In this document: in pieces, positions 45,321 through 53,803 of the stretch | Position numbering within the stretch: position 1 is the first letter of the stretch | Layout of the letters: every line of letters starts with the position of its first letter | NCBI GenBank assembly: GCA_016742075.1 | Contig: JACVCL010000001.1 | Coordinates: 124,001 to 188,000, forward strand | Source of the DNA: Phycisphaerales bacterium | Lineage (GTDB): Bacteria; Planctomycetota; Phycisphaerae; Phycisphaerales; UBA1924 | Direction of reading: 5' to 3' | DNA length: 64,000 bases | The notes under the pieces: model-generated | What the model was told of the DNA's origin: nothing | Database searches by the model: none | The model's input: the letters and a program-made list of their open reading frames with translations, nothing else | Made by a program: the position numbers and the translations under genes

Positions 45321-48300
45321 TCACCAGCAGCGGAGGCCGAAGTTCAGCAGAAGCGTCGTGAGATCGTTGGCGCCGACGGTGCCGTTGCCGTCCAGATCCG
45401 CCGGCCCGCCACCGGGCTTGCCGAAACCGGTCAGCAGCAGCGTCAGGTCGTTGGCGCCGACGGCGCCATTGCCGTCCACGTCGCCCGGGCATGCCGGCGG
45501 CTGCACACACCGGAACGCCGTGAGCTTGAAGTCGTCGAGCGCTGCCTCCACGATCGAGCCCGGCGGGGCGTCCTCGGCGATGAACCGGAACCGCAGTCGG
45601 TTGGTCAGCGGAACGAACGATTCCACAGGGAAACTCTTGGTGTACCAGCCGCCGTTGGTCTCCGGTCCGGCGGGCCCGACATTCTCGAGCGGCACCCAGT
45701 TCGATCCGCCATCGGCCGAGACCTGAACGCGGAACACGTCCTGATTGGGGCTGCTGCCCGCCGAGTTGCTATACCAGCGGGTGTACGTCACCGTGGCGGT
45801 CGCAGCCCCTGAAACGTCGAAAATCGGCGAGTACAGGGTGGTCCGCCCGTCGTCGACGTCGTTGTCGCCCAGCGAAGTCCCGGCCCGGCCGTCGGTCACC
45901 CAGCACAGGGTTCCGGGGCCGGTGGTCCCGCCGTCGGGTTGCGCGGCGGTGCCCTCGGAAACCATCCGCTGCCAGATGCCCCGGGTCGCGTCGTCGAGGC
46001 CGTCGACGTTCACCCGCCACCCCGTATCGGTCTGGAAATTGTCGTCGGCGAGCGTCGACACCCCCCCCACCGTCGCCGTCCGCGGCGCCGATGCGCCCGC
46101 CGGCGGATCCGACACCGTTCCGCTGGCCACTCCGTCGGCGGTGACGTACCACTGCGCCGGACCCGGGCACCGCGGGGCGGGAATCCACCCCGTGTACAGG
46201 CCGCCGCCGCCGTCGGCGAGGGGAATCCGCCGCCAGACGCCCCCAGCGACGTCGCGGAACACCAGCGCCACCCCGCCGGGACCGATCTGATCGTCGCCCG
46301 GATCCACGCGCACCTGCACCGGTGAGAACGCCCCCGGGGCGATCGTCTGCGGCGCGGCCGAGACTGTCGACATCACCAGCGGACGGCTGACCGGCGTCAC
46401 GTCGCCCGAGATCACCGTTGAAAATCCCTGAGGACCCACGTTCACCGCCGCCGCCAACACCCGCAGCGTCCACACGCCCGGCGCCGGCGAGGCGACCACC
46501 ACCTGCTCGACGTTATTCAGGGCGTCCTTGGCACCGCTGGGCGGCGTCACACCGTTCACGAACGAGTTGCCGCGGAAGATCTGCCCGTCGGGGGAGGTGA
46601 GCTCCAGGTCCAGATCGTTGATCGGGGCGAACCCCGCCCCGGCGGCGGCCGGCGGCTCGGTCCACACCAGCGTGGCTTTGAGCGGCGGAGCCCCCGGCGC
46701 GATGCTGAAGGTCTGCCGCGCCGCACCACCGGTCGCGAGCCCCTGCACCCGGCGGACGTCGCGCACGATCAGCTTCCGCGGCGAACCGGGCAGCATCAGC
46801 GTGTTCCACACCGTCACCCGCCCGAACCCCTCCTGGAAGTTCGGGGCCGGGCCGGCCGCCGAGGTCATGTCGGCCGCCGACGTGACCATGACCGCCTTCA
46901 CAAGGGCCGAGGTCGGCACGAAGCCCGCCGCGGGGGTGCGGACGCCGCTGGGGTAGTAGCCATCGGTGAAGTACTGCCTGACCAGCGTCGCGGCCCCGGC
47001 GACCCCCGGCGTGGCCATCGAGGTACCACTGAGCTGGAAGGTCAGACATCCCGTGCCCACCGCGGCCGACTCGATCGAGCAGCCGGGCGCGAAGACCTCG
47101 GGCTTCCGCCGCCCGTCGACGGTCGGGCCCGAGCCACCAAAGCAGATCATCGCCTGGTTCGGGGCCATGTCGGCCGCACCGACCGCCAGGGCGTTCTTGG
47201 CATTCTCGGGGTTCTTCAGGGTGTCGGTGTTCGAGACCGCGAAGACAACCAGACTGTCTTCGTTGGCCCACGAGAACGCGTCGATCGCTCGGCAGGTGCC
47301 GTCGTAGGCGGTGGTCGCGTCGTTGCCGTAGCTGTTGCTGTGGATCCTGGCCCCCTGCGCGTGGTGCAGCGAGAGACGGTCGAAGACCGACGACTCCGCC
47401 AGGGGGCTGGGGATGGTGTTGAACACCATCCGTGCGCCCCACGCCACGCCACGCGTGGCGGTCCAGTCTCCCGCGTCGCCCACCAGCGTGGCCGCGACGT
47501 GCGTGCCGTGCGGCGAACCGCCGGGCGCGGCGTTGTTCGCCAGAACCTTGCGGTGCAGCGGGCCGATCGGATTCACCGGATCGGCGAACGAGCAGTGGGC
47601 AAAGTCGACCGGGCCGTCGATCACCGCGACGATCTGCCCCGCGCCGTTCAACCCCAGGCCGTACAGAGGCGTCGATCCCGGCGTGTTGGTCTGAACGATC
47701 CATCGAGTGGCCACATTGCGCGGCGCGAACTCCGGCGCGTCCTCGACGAACAGCACATCCGGGTTAGTAGCCAGCAGCGGTACCGCCGCGGCCGGCACGG
47801 CGAGCGTGAACTCCTGCGACTGGCCGACCACGCCCGCGCGGTGAATCCGCACGCCGGGGATAGCCGAGAAGTCCGCGGCGGCCCGGGCCGCATCGGCCCC
47901 CCAGAACAGCGTCACGTTCACCGCCAGAAGTCCGGCCTCGGCGAGCGCCCGGCGCTCCGGCGAAGCCGTGGCCAGTCGGCCGAGCTCGGGCGCCAGCTTC
48001 CACGACTGCTGAAACTCGCCCGCCCACCGCACGAAAACCAGCGATGCGGCACGCACGGGGTCCACTCGAGTCAGGTCGGCCACGAAGGCGTGCACGGGCA
48101 GGTACTCGCCCAAGACCACACCGGCCGCGGCCAGCGCGTCGGCGTGCGCGGCGGTCAGCGGCCCGTCGAGCTGGAGGACCACGCGCTGCGGGCGATCACC
48201 ACGGGCGACCGCCTCACGGTGCTGAAGGATCAGGGCCTGCAGCGTCGATCGGCTGGCGTCGGTGCTCACTGCCCCGTCCCGGAGCTGAAGCCCTGCCGTC

Positions 48301-48419
48301 GGCCCCCCCGGAGCAAGCGGGGCCACGCCTTGCGCACCCGCACCTCCGGTCAGTGCCAACGCGTAGACCGCGCCAGCGGTCGAGAGCCACCACGGATAAT
48401 TCCGCCGCGATGCCGACAT
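45321..48419 (-). CDS. Secreted subtilisin-like (S8) serine protease with dockerin-type C-terminus
   Basis: Exported protease of 1,032 residues. A signal peptide ends near residue 30 (GGAGAQG). The S8 domain has Asp in VAVIDGPVD (about 265), His in SPHGTHVAA (about 305) and Ser in LSGTSMATPGVAG (about 463), so it should be active. Beta-sandwich domains of the pre-protein-convertase type follow (about 560-660), then a jelly-roll-like region with DDFKLTAF (to about 970). The last 52 residues hold two dockerin-type Ca-binding loops (GDVDGNGAVGANDLTLLL and DLDGNGTVGANDLTTLLL). Such tails are common on planctomycete secreted proteins. The start region is preceded by a 290-base gap. Confidence 0.9.
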   Translation of the reverse strand: MSASRRNYPWWLSTAGAVYALALTGGAGAQGVAPLAPGGPTAGLQLRDGAVSTDASRSTLQALILQHREAVARGDRPQRVVLQLDGPLTAAHADALAAAGVVLGEYLPVHAFVADLTRVDPVRAASLVFVRWAGEFQQSWKLAPELGRLATASPERRALAEAGLLAVNVTLFWGADAARAAADFSAIPGVRIHRAGVVGQSQEFTLAVPAAAVPLLATNPDVLFVEDAPEFAPRNVATRWIVQTNTPGSTPLYGLGLNGAGQIVAVIDGPVDFAHCSFADPVNPIGPLHRKVLANNAAPGGSPHGTHVAATLVGDAGDWTATRGVAWGARMVFNTIPSPLAESSVFDRLSLHHAQGARIHSNSYGNDATTAYDGTCRAIDAFSWANEDSLVVFAVSNTDTLKNPENAKNALAVGAADMAPNQAMICFGGSGPTVDGRRKPEVFAPGCSIESAAVGTGCLTFQLSGTSMATPGVAGAATLVRQYFTDGYYPSGVRTPAAGFVPTSALVKAVMVTSAADMTSAAGPAPNFQEGFGRVTVWNTLMLPGSPRKLIVRDVRRVQGLATGGAARQTFSIAPGAPPLKATLVWTEPPAAAGAGFAPINDLDLELTSPDGQIFRGNSFVNGVTPPSGAKDALNNVEQVVVASPAPGVWTLRVLAAAVNVGPQGFSTVISGDVTPVSRPLVMSTVSAAPQTIAPGAFSPVQVRVDPGDDQIGPGGVALVFRDVAGGVWRRIPLADGGGGLYTGWIPAPRCPGPAQWYVTADGVASGTVSDPPAGASAPRTATVGGVSTLADDNFQTDTGWRVNVDGLDDATRGIWQRMVSEGTAAQPDGGTTGPGTLCWVTDGRAGTSLGDNDVDDGRTTLYSPIFDVSGAATATVTYTRWYSNSAGSSPNQDVFRVQVSADGGSNWVPLENVGPAGPETNGGWYTKSFPVESFVPLTNRLRFRFIAEDAPPGSIVEAALDDFKLTAFRCVQPPACPGDVDGNGAVGANDLTLLLTGFGKPGGGPADLDGNGTVGANDLTTLLLNFGLRCW

Positions 48420-48643
48420 TTCAGACTTGGCCTCCGGCCATGAGCGGGGGTCAGATCCCGCGCAAGTTTCGCGTCCCTGTATTGAAAGTACACGCGCCGC
48501 GGGCTTTCTCCAGCCAAACCCCGGGAAATCCGCAGGCTCCGGGTTCGGCGCCGCGGATCGTCATCCGTACCGATGACCCGACGGGCCGCCTTCTCATCGA
48601 AAGCGATGATACCTCGGGGCCGGCCGACGATTTGGAGAGAAAG

Positions 48644-48679
48644 AGCGCCTCGAGTGCAACGAGGCTCCCGAGGCGCTCG
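48644..48679 (-). terminator. Terminator of the EF-hand protein gene
   Basis: A 10-bp perfect inverted repeat (GAGCGCCTCG and CGAGGCGCTC) 33 bases downstream of the stop of the minus-strand gene. On that strand it is followed by TTTCTCTCC. The wide loop has a smaller internal CTCG/CGAG pairing. Confidence 0.65.
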
Positions 48680-48711
48680 GCATAGGGACCACAATCGGGG
48701 TGGATCAGGCC

Positions 48712-49254
48712 TCAGCGGCCCGGCGGCGGCAGACTGCCGCCCAACTCGAGAAGACGAGAAAGGTCATTGGCGCCGATCGCCCCGTCGCCATCGAGGTCGT
48801 AGCGCGGGTCGAACTTGCCCTCACCGGCCCGGGAGCCGAACGCCGAGAGCAGCCGGTCAACGTCCGACTGTTCGCTCCGGCCGGATGAGTCGCCGGGGCG
48901 GGAAGACGTGGGGCCTTCAGGCGGAACAGGGGGCACGGGCTGGGGCTCCGGGTTGTTCAGCACCGCCGAGATAGACGCGTTCCGGGCCGGGGTGCGATCG
49001 ACGGTAGGCGACGACGTCAGCCCTTCCCGCACCGCTGCGCCGGCGGCCGAAGCACCGGGACGAAGGCTGGCGAGGGCTTCCTCCCGCGAGAGGATCCGGG
49101 GGACCCCGTTGGCGGACAAACCGGGATGGGCCCGGCGGTGGATGTGCTGGCCCGTGTTCCGGGGGCCAGCTTTTCGAGTCGTGCGAGCCGCGGGCTCCGC
49201 CGCGGAGGTGTCGAGGGGGCGGGTGAGGCCCCGGAGAGCGGTATCGATCTGCAT
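48712..49254 (-). CDS. Hypothetical protein with one dockerin/EF-hand-type Ca-binding repeat
   Basis: A 180-residue protein without signal peptide or membrane segment. It is mostly low complexity (Arg, Pro, Ser, Gly) and ends with a single Ca-binding unit, YDLDGDGAIGANDLSRLLELGG, almost the same as in the S8 protease 300 bases downstream. Its N-terminus (MQIDTALRGLTRPLD) is amphipathic. The ATG at 49254 has GGAGG 8 bases upstream. The function is unknown. It is followed by a hairpin terminator. Confidence 0.7.
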   Translation of the reverse strand: MQIDTALRGLTRPLDTSAAEPAARTTRKAGPRNTGQHIHRRAHPGLSANGVPRILSREEALASLRPGASAAGAAVREGLTSSPTVDRTPARNASISAVLNNPEPQPVPPVPPEGPTSSRPGDSSGRSEQSDVDRLLSAFGSRAGEGKFDPRYDLDGDGAIGANDLSRLLELGGSLPPPGR

Positions 49255-49356
49255 GGCAAGCCTCCTGCGGGCCGTCGCGGCCCGGAGCGCGTGCGGAGCC
49301 CGGCCCAACACGGGCCAGCCTCCGGTGTGCCGCACGGGGCATGCCAATCTCCGGCG

Positions 49357-49893
49357 TCAGTCTGTGGCGATCGAACGCCAGGAGTTCACGAAGGGCGCAA
49401 GCTCGGCGGGCAGCTCGCGCAAGCCCCGCCGACGGGCCTTTCCGATCGCGTAGTGCAGCGAGTCGTGCATGCGCTTGCGGACCCGCTCGGTGATATTCAG
49501 GCCGCGGAGTTCCATCTGGGCGATAGCCCAAGCCCACGCGTGGAATTCTTCCAGGCACCGGGGCTTGTAGGTGTGAAACCCGATGGCGTGATGCCCGACC
49601 TCGTGCAGGAAGATCGCGGCCGACATGGGCCCCTTGGGCCGGGGTGCCTCGATCAGGCGGGCGGTACGGCCGTCGGCGTAGTAGACCTCCCAGGCGATGC
49701 CGCTCATGGTCGACCGCCACTTGCGCACCCGGAGGCCGTACTGGGCGAGCAATTCGGCGACCATCGCGTCATAGGCCCGCTGGGCCGGCCCGGGAGGCTT
49801 GGGCTCCGGCCGTGCCGGCCGACGGCGGGGGGCCTTGGGCCGGGCCTTACGCACGAACGCGGGGAGAAGGTCCCACAGCGTGAGATTGATCAC
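49357..49893 (-). CDS. Zincin-like metallopeptidase-type protein (HEVGHH)
   Basis: A 178-residue protein with a clear metal-binding motif, FLHEVGHHAIGFH (HExxH plus a third His), and a later acidic residue in CLEEFHAWAWA that could be the third ligand. This layout resembles ImmA/IrrE-type peptidases, but the family is not certain. The N-terminal 60 residues are Arg/Pro-rich. It has no signal peptide, so it acts in the cytoplasm. The GTG start lies inside the fmt stop (GTGA), so it is coupled to fmt and def. A role at nascent proteins is only a guess from this neighbourhood. Confidence 0.75.
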   Translation of the reverse strand: MINLTLWDLLPAFVRKARPKAPRRRPARPEPKPPGPAQRAYDAMVAELLAQYGLRVRKWRSTMSGIAWEVYYADGRTARLIEAPRPKGPMSAAIFLHEVGHHAIGFHTYKPRCLEEFHAWAWAIAQMELRGLNITERVRKRMHDSLHYAIGKARRRGLRELPAELAPFVNSWRSIATD

Positions 49894-50828
49894 GGGCGGC
49901 CGCCTGTCAGGCGTTCGCCCGGTCGGGTCTGCGCACCGTTGTGGAACTCGGCCCAGGTCATCGACCGCTTGTTGTTCGGCTGAACCTCGAGCAGTTTCAG
50001 CGCCGTCCCGCGTCCGCACGCGACGACTCCGCCCGGGGCGTCGACCAGCGTACCCGGCTGGGCGTCGCCGGCTTGGCCAGGAACCGGCCGGACCCGGAGA
50101 AGCCGCAGGGGATGGTTGCGGAAGGCCACGGCGACTCCGGGCCACGGGTTGAGGCCGTGGATGCGGCAGCGCACGCGGTCGGCCTCTTCGGCGAAGTCGG
50201 TCCAGGCGTCGGCCTTGGAGAACTTGCCGGCGCGGGTGACCAGCGCGGTGTCCTGGGCACGCGGGCGAAGGGTTCCGGCCTGATGCCGTTCGAGTACGTC
50301 CAGGAGCAGCGCCGGGCCATCGGCCGAAAGCTGATCGTGCAGCTCGCCGGCGGTCACGAGCGGGTCGATGGTCCGGTGAGACTGGGCGAGCACGAGCCCG
50401 GCGTCCATGCGGTCGGCGATGGTGATGACGCTGTTGCCCGTTTCAGCATCGCCCGCGAGGATGGCGTGGTTGATGGGCGCTGCGCCGCGCCACCGCGGCA
50501 GCAGCGAAGCGTGCAGGTTGATCGCGAAGCGGTCGGCCACCAGGGCCGGCGAAAGTTTCTGGCCGAAGGCGATGACGACCCACGCGTCGGCGGGGATCAG
50601 CCGAAGCCTCGCCACGAGCTGCGGTTCGTTGACGTCTGGCGGTGCGAACAGCGGCAGATCGGGCCGGTGCGTGCGGACCCAGGCGGCGACGGGGGTGGGG
50701 GTGATGGCCTGGCCCCGGCCGGCGGGGCGGTCGGGCTGGGTGACGACCGCCAGAACTTCGTGCCGCGAGGCGAGCGCATCGAGCGAGGGGACCCCGAAGG
50801 CTCCCGAGCCGAGAAAGAGCAGCTTCAC
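49890..50828 (-). CDS. fmt: Methionyl-tRNA formyltransferase
   Basis: Formylates initiator Met-tRNA. The 312-residue product has the formyltransferase core: FLGSGAFGVPSL, the catalytic INLHASLLPRWRGAAPI with Asn and His, and ITIADRMDAGLVL with the catalytic Asp. The C-terminal OB-like part has NPWPGVAV and LRLLRVRPV. The GTG at 50828 overlaps the def stop as GTGA, and its own stop overlaps the next gene in the same way, so def, fmt and the metalloprotein form a tight operon. Confidence 0.95.
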   Translation of the reverse strand: MKLLFLGSGAFGVPSLDALASRHEVLAVVTQPDRPAGRGQAITPTPVAAWVRTHRPDLPLFAPPDVNEPQLVARLRLIPADAWVVIAFGQKLSPALVADRFAINLHASLLPRWRGAAPINHAILAGDAETGNSVITIADRMDAGLVLAQSHRTIDPLVTAGELHDQLSADGPALLLDVLERHQAGTLRPRAQDTALVTRAGKFSKADAWTDFAEEADRVRCRIHGLNPWPGVAVAFRNHPLRLLRVRPVPGQAGDAQPGTLVDAPGGVVACGRGTALKLLEVQPNNKRSMTWAEFHNGAQTRPGERLTGGRP

Positions 50829-51385
50829 AGCAGTCGGGCCCTCTCCTCGAGCGACTTCACGGCCGACTGGTTCTTCATGCGCGAGAGTTGGGTCATGCGG
50901 TCGATGATCAGGACGCCCTCCAAGTGGTCGTGCTCGTGCTGCCAGCATCGTGCCAGCAGGCCGCCGGCGCGGAGGGAGAAGGGCTCGCCGTCGAGCCCGA
51001 TGGCCGTGACGGTGATCTGAGAGGGTCGGCGGACGTCGCCTCGGATCTCGGGGAGGCTCAGGCACCCCTCCTCGAAAGGGACCAGATCGCGGGAGGGTTC
51101 GGAGAACCGGGGGTTGATGCACACCATGGGGCGCGTCGTGGCCTCGGGCGGATCGGAGGAGGCCGAGCGGTCCTCGTTCTCGGGGACGTCGCACACGAAC
51201 ATGCGCCAGGCCAGCCCCACCTGCGGGGCGGCGAGGCCGATGCCCTCGACCTCGTTCATGAGGTCGATCATCCGCGCGGCGACGGCGCGGACCTCTTCGG
51301 TGACGCGCTCGACGGGCCGGGCCTTCTCGCGCAGCACCTTGGAGGGGTAATGAAGGATCCTCAGCGAGGCGATATCGACGCTCAT
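50825..51385 (-). CDS. def: Peptide deformylase
   Basis: Metalloenzyme that removes the N-formyl group from new proteins. The 186-residue product has the three motifs: GIGLAAPQVG, EEGCLSLPE and QHEHDHLEG, giving the Cys and two His metal ligands and the catalytic Glu. The ATG at 51385 is chosen by homology; no strong ribosome binding site is visible. A short acidic insertion (ENEDRSASSDPPEATT) lies after the second strand. First gene of the def-fmt operon, divergent from the TPR gene. Confidence 0.95.
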   Translation of the reverse strand: MSVDIASLRILHYPSKVLREKARPVERVTEEVRAVAARMIDLMNEVEGIGLAAPQVGLAWRMFVCDVPENEDRSASSDPPEATTRPMVCINPRFSEPSRDLVPFEEGCLSLPEIRGDVRRPSQITVTAIGLDGEPFSLRAGGLLARCWQHEHDHLEGVLIIDRMTQLSRMKNQSAVKSLEERARLL

Positions 51386-51547
51386 CGGGAAGAGTCTAGG
51401 GGGTTCCGCGGCGGGCGCGCGCCGGGATCGGCCGGGCGGTCGGTGCCGCCGGAGCGGGTGACCGGCGGCCGGGTTTGACGTAGCATGGTCTGAACGGTCC
51501 CGCCGGAGCGGTGCGGGCCGCTGCACACCCGGCCGAGGAGCGCGACG

Positions 51548-53053
51548 TTGGTGGATTTCTGGCCGTTCGGGAAGAAGAAGGCCGACGAGGCCCAGGGCGA
51601 AGCGGCGGGTGCGGGCGGCGCCGGCGGCGAGGCCGTGACGCCCGATCCGAACGCGGCCCGCAACTTCTTCGATCGTGCCCAGGGGGTGCAGGACTCGGGC
51701 AACTACGGGTATGCGATGACGCTGTGGCTCCAGGGGATCCGCAAGGATCCGACGTCGGTGCCCGCGCTCGAAAAGTTCATGTCGGCGGCGGCGTCATTCG
51801 GCGCGCAGAACCCCAAGGGCCCGACCAAGGACCAACTGGCGCTGTTCCCCGGAAAGGGGACGCTCGAGCAGTTCCTGCTGCACCTGCTCCAATGGGGTTC
51901 GCAGCCGAAGGAGTGGTCGACCGGACTCAAGGCCGCTCAGGCCGCGCAGAAACTGAAGCTCGTCGAGCCGGCGTACTGGGTAGGCGAGCGCGTGTTGGCG
52001 CTGTCGCTCCAGGATAAGAAGACCAAAAAGGACACGTTCATCACCCTCATGCGGCTGTTCGCCGACATCGGCGGGTATGACCGCGCGGTGCAGGCCGGCG
52101 AGGCGGCGTGCCGGCTGGACGCCACCGACGGCAAGCTCATTAACGAGACGCGCAACCTGGCAGCCCAGGCCGCGATGAACAAGGGCGGGTACGAGAAGGC
52201 CGGCACCCAGGGCGGCTTCAGGGCGATGATCAAGGACGCCGAGAAGCAGCGCCAACTCGAGGAGCAGGAGCGCGGCGTCCGGACCGAGGACGTCCAGGAG
52301 CGGGTGATCCAGGCCGCCAAGGCGGACTACGACACCCGCCCCGCGGACCCCGCGGCGGTCACCAAGTACGCGAAGGCTTTGGTCGATCGCGGCACCCCCG
52401 CCGATGAGAAGCTGGCCTTCGAGGTGCTCATGCGGGCCTTCGAGGCCACCAAGACCTACCGCTTCAAACAGGCGGCCGGCGACCTGAAGCTCAAGGCCGG
52501 CCGCCGGAAGCTTCGTGAGATGCGCGAGGCGGCGGAAGCCGACGCGGGCAACGAGGCCAAGCGCGAGGCCGTGGCCAAGGCCGCCCGCCAGCTGCTGGAG
52601 GCCGAGATCGGCGAGTTCGCCGAACGCGTCGCCAACTACCCCACCGACCTCAACCTCAAGTTCGAGCTCGGCAAGCGGTACGCCGAGGCCGGCGAGTACG
52701 AGAAAGCCATCGAGCAGTTCCAGCTCGCCCAGGCGGCGCCGGGCATCGGCGTTCAGGTGCTGCACCAGCTCGGCCAGTCGTTCCAGCGGATCGGCTGGAC
52801 CGACGAGTCGGAGGGGACCTTCCGCCGGGCCCTGGAGGTGCACCCGACACCGAACGACGACCTGGGGCTGGAGATCCGCTACGGCCTGCTGGTCACGCTG
52901 CAGAAGAAGGCCGAGGAGCACCGCGACGCCCCGGCCGCCGAGGAGGCGCTCAAACTGGCCTCGGGTATCGCCGTGCAGCAGATTAACTACAAGGACGTGC
53001 GGTCGCGGCGAGAGGCGATCCAGGGGTTGATCAAGTCGCTGCGTGGCGGCTGA
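51548..53053 (+). CDS. Tetratricopeptide-repeat protein
   Basis: A 501-residue helical protein without signal peptide. The N-terminus has a short FWPFGKKK and a Gly/Ala linker. TPR-like helix pairs follow: AARNFFDRAQGVQDSGNYGYAM (about 35-60), and clear units near 380-440, such as LKFELGKRYAEAGEYEKAIEQF and HQLGQSFQRIGWTDESEGTF. A charged coiled-coil stretch (about 225-345) links them. It probably serves as an interaction scaffold; the partner is unknown. It starts with TTG 51548 or GTG 51551, with GAGGAG about 8 bases before the TTG. kdsB follows 9 bases downstream. Confidence 0.8.
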   Translation: MVDFWPFGKKKADEAQGEAAGAGGAGGEAVTPDPNAARNFFDRAQGVQDSGNYGYAMTLWLQGIRKDPTSVPALEKFMSAAASFGAQNPKGPTKDQLALFPGKGTLEQFLLHLLQWGSQPKEWSTGLKAAQAAQKLKLVEPAYWVGERVLALSLQDKKTKKDTFITLMRLFADIGGYDRAVQAGEAACRLDATDGKLINETRNLAAQAAMNKGGYEKAGTQGGFRAMIKDAEKQRQLEEQERGVRTEDVQERVIQAAKADYDTRPADPAAVTKYAKALVDRGTPADEKLAFEVLMRAFEATKTYRFKQAAGDLKLKAGRRKLREMREAAEADAGNEAKREAVAKAARQLLEAEIGEFAERVANYPTDLNLKFELGKRYAEAGEYEKAIEQFQLAQAAPGIGVQVLHQLGQSFQRIGWTDESEGTFRRALEVHPTPNDDLGLEIRYGLLVTLQKKAEEHRDAPAAEEALKLASGIAVQQINYKDVRSRREAIQGLIKSLRGG

Positions 53054-53062
53054 AGGGCGGGC

Positions 53063-53800
53063 ATGGGCGCGACGGCGATCATCCCGGCCCGGCTTGGCTC
53101 GACGCGGTTCCCCGAGAAGGTTCTGGCGGACGCCACGGGCTGGCCGCTGGTCCGCCACGTGCACGAGCGGGCCCGGCTGGCCGCTTCGGTGTCGCGCGTG
53201 GTGGTGGCGACCGATCACCCGCGGGTGATGGACGCCGTTCGGGCCTTCGGCGGTGAGTGCGTGATGACCTCGGCGGAGCATCCCAACGGGTCGTCGCGTC
53301 TGGCCGAGGCCGCGGGGCTGCTGGGGCTGGGGCCCGACGACGTGATCGTGAACGTGCAGGGGGACGAGCCCGAGCTGGACCCCGGCCTGATCGACGCGGC
53401 CGTCGGGGCGCTGCGCGCCACCCCCGGGGCCGACGCGGCGACCATCGCCTCACCGATCGACCGCGCGGCCGACGCGGCCGACGCGAACGTGGTGAAGGTC
53501 GTGCTTCGGGCCGATCACTCGGCGTTGTACTTCTCGCGGGCGCCGATCCCCCACTATCGCGACGGCGACGGCACGGGGTGGCTGCGGCACGTGGGGCTCT
53601 ACGCGTACCGGACGGCGTATCTCCGCCGGTACGTGCGGATGCCCGAGACCCCGCTGGAGCGTGCCGAGAAGCTCGAGCAACTCCGCATCCTCGAGAACGG
53701 CGGCGTCATCGCTGTGGCCGTGCGGCCGTCGTCACATGCCGGCGTCGACACGCCCGAGCAATACGCGGCCTTCGTCGCCCGTTGGAAGCGCCGGGCGTAG
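53063..53800 (+). CDS. kdsB: CMP-Kdo synthetase (3-deoxy-manno-octulosonate cytidylyltransferase)
   Basis: Activates Kdo with CTP for lipopolysaccharide inner-core synthesis. The 245-residue length is typical. Family motifs are AIIPARLGSTRFPEKVL at the N-terminus, NVQGDEPELDPGLI with the metal-binding Asp, and YRTAYLRRYVRMPETPLERAEKLEQLRILENG near the end (given here as separate parts of one conserved region). It implies an outer membrane with a Kdo-containing lipopolysaccharide. The ATG at 53063 follows AAGGG. It converges with the ABC gene 3 bases away. Confidence 0.94.
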   Translation: MGATAIIPARLGSTRFPEKVLADATGWPLVRHVHERARLAASVSRVVVATDHPRVMDAVRAFGGECVMTSAEHPNGSSRLAEAAGLLGLGPDDVIVNVQGDEPELDPGLIDAAVGALRATPGADAATIASPIDRAADAADANVVKVVLRADHSALYFSRAPIPHYRDGDGTGWLRHVGLYAYRTAYLRRYVRMPETPLERAEKLEQLRILENGGVIAVAVRPSSHAGVDTPEQYAAFVARWKRRA

Positions 53801-53803
53801 CGG

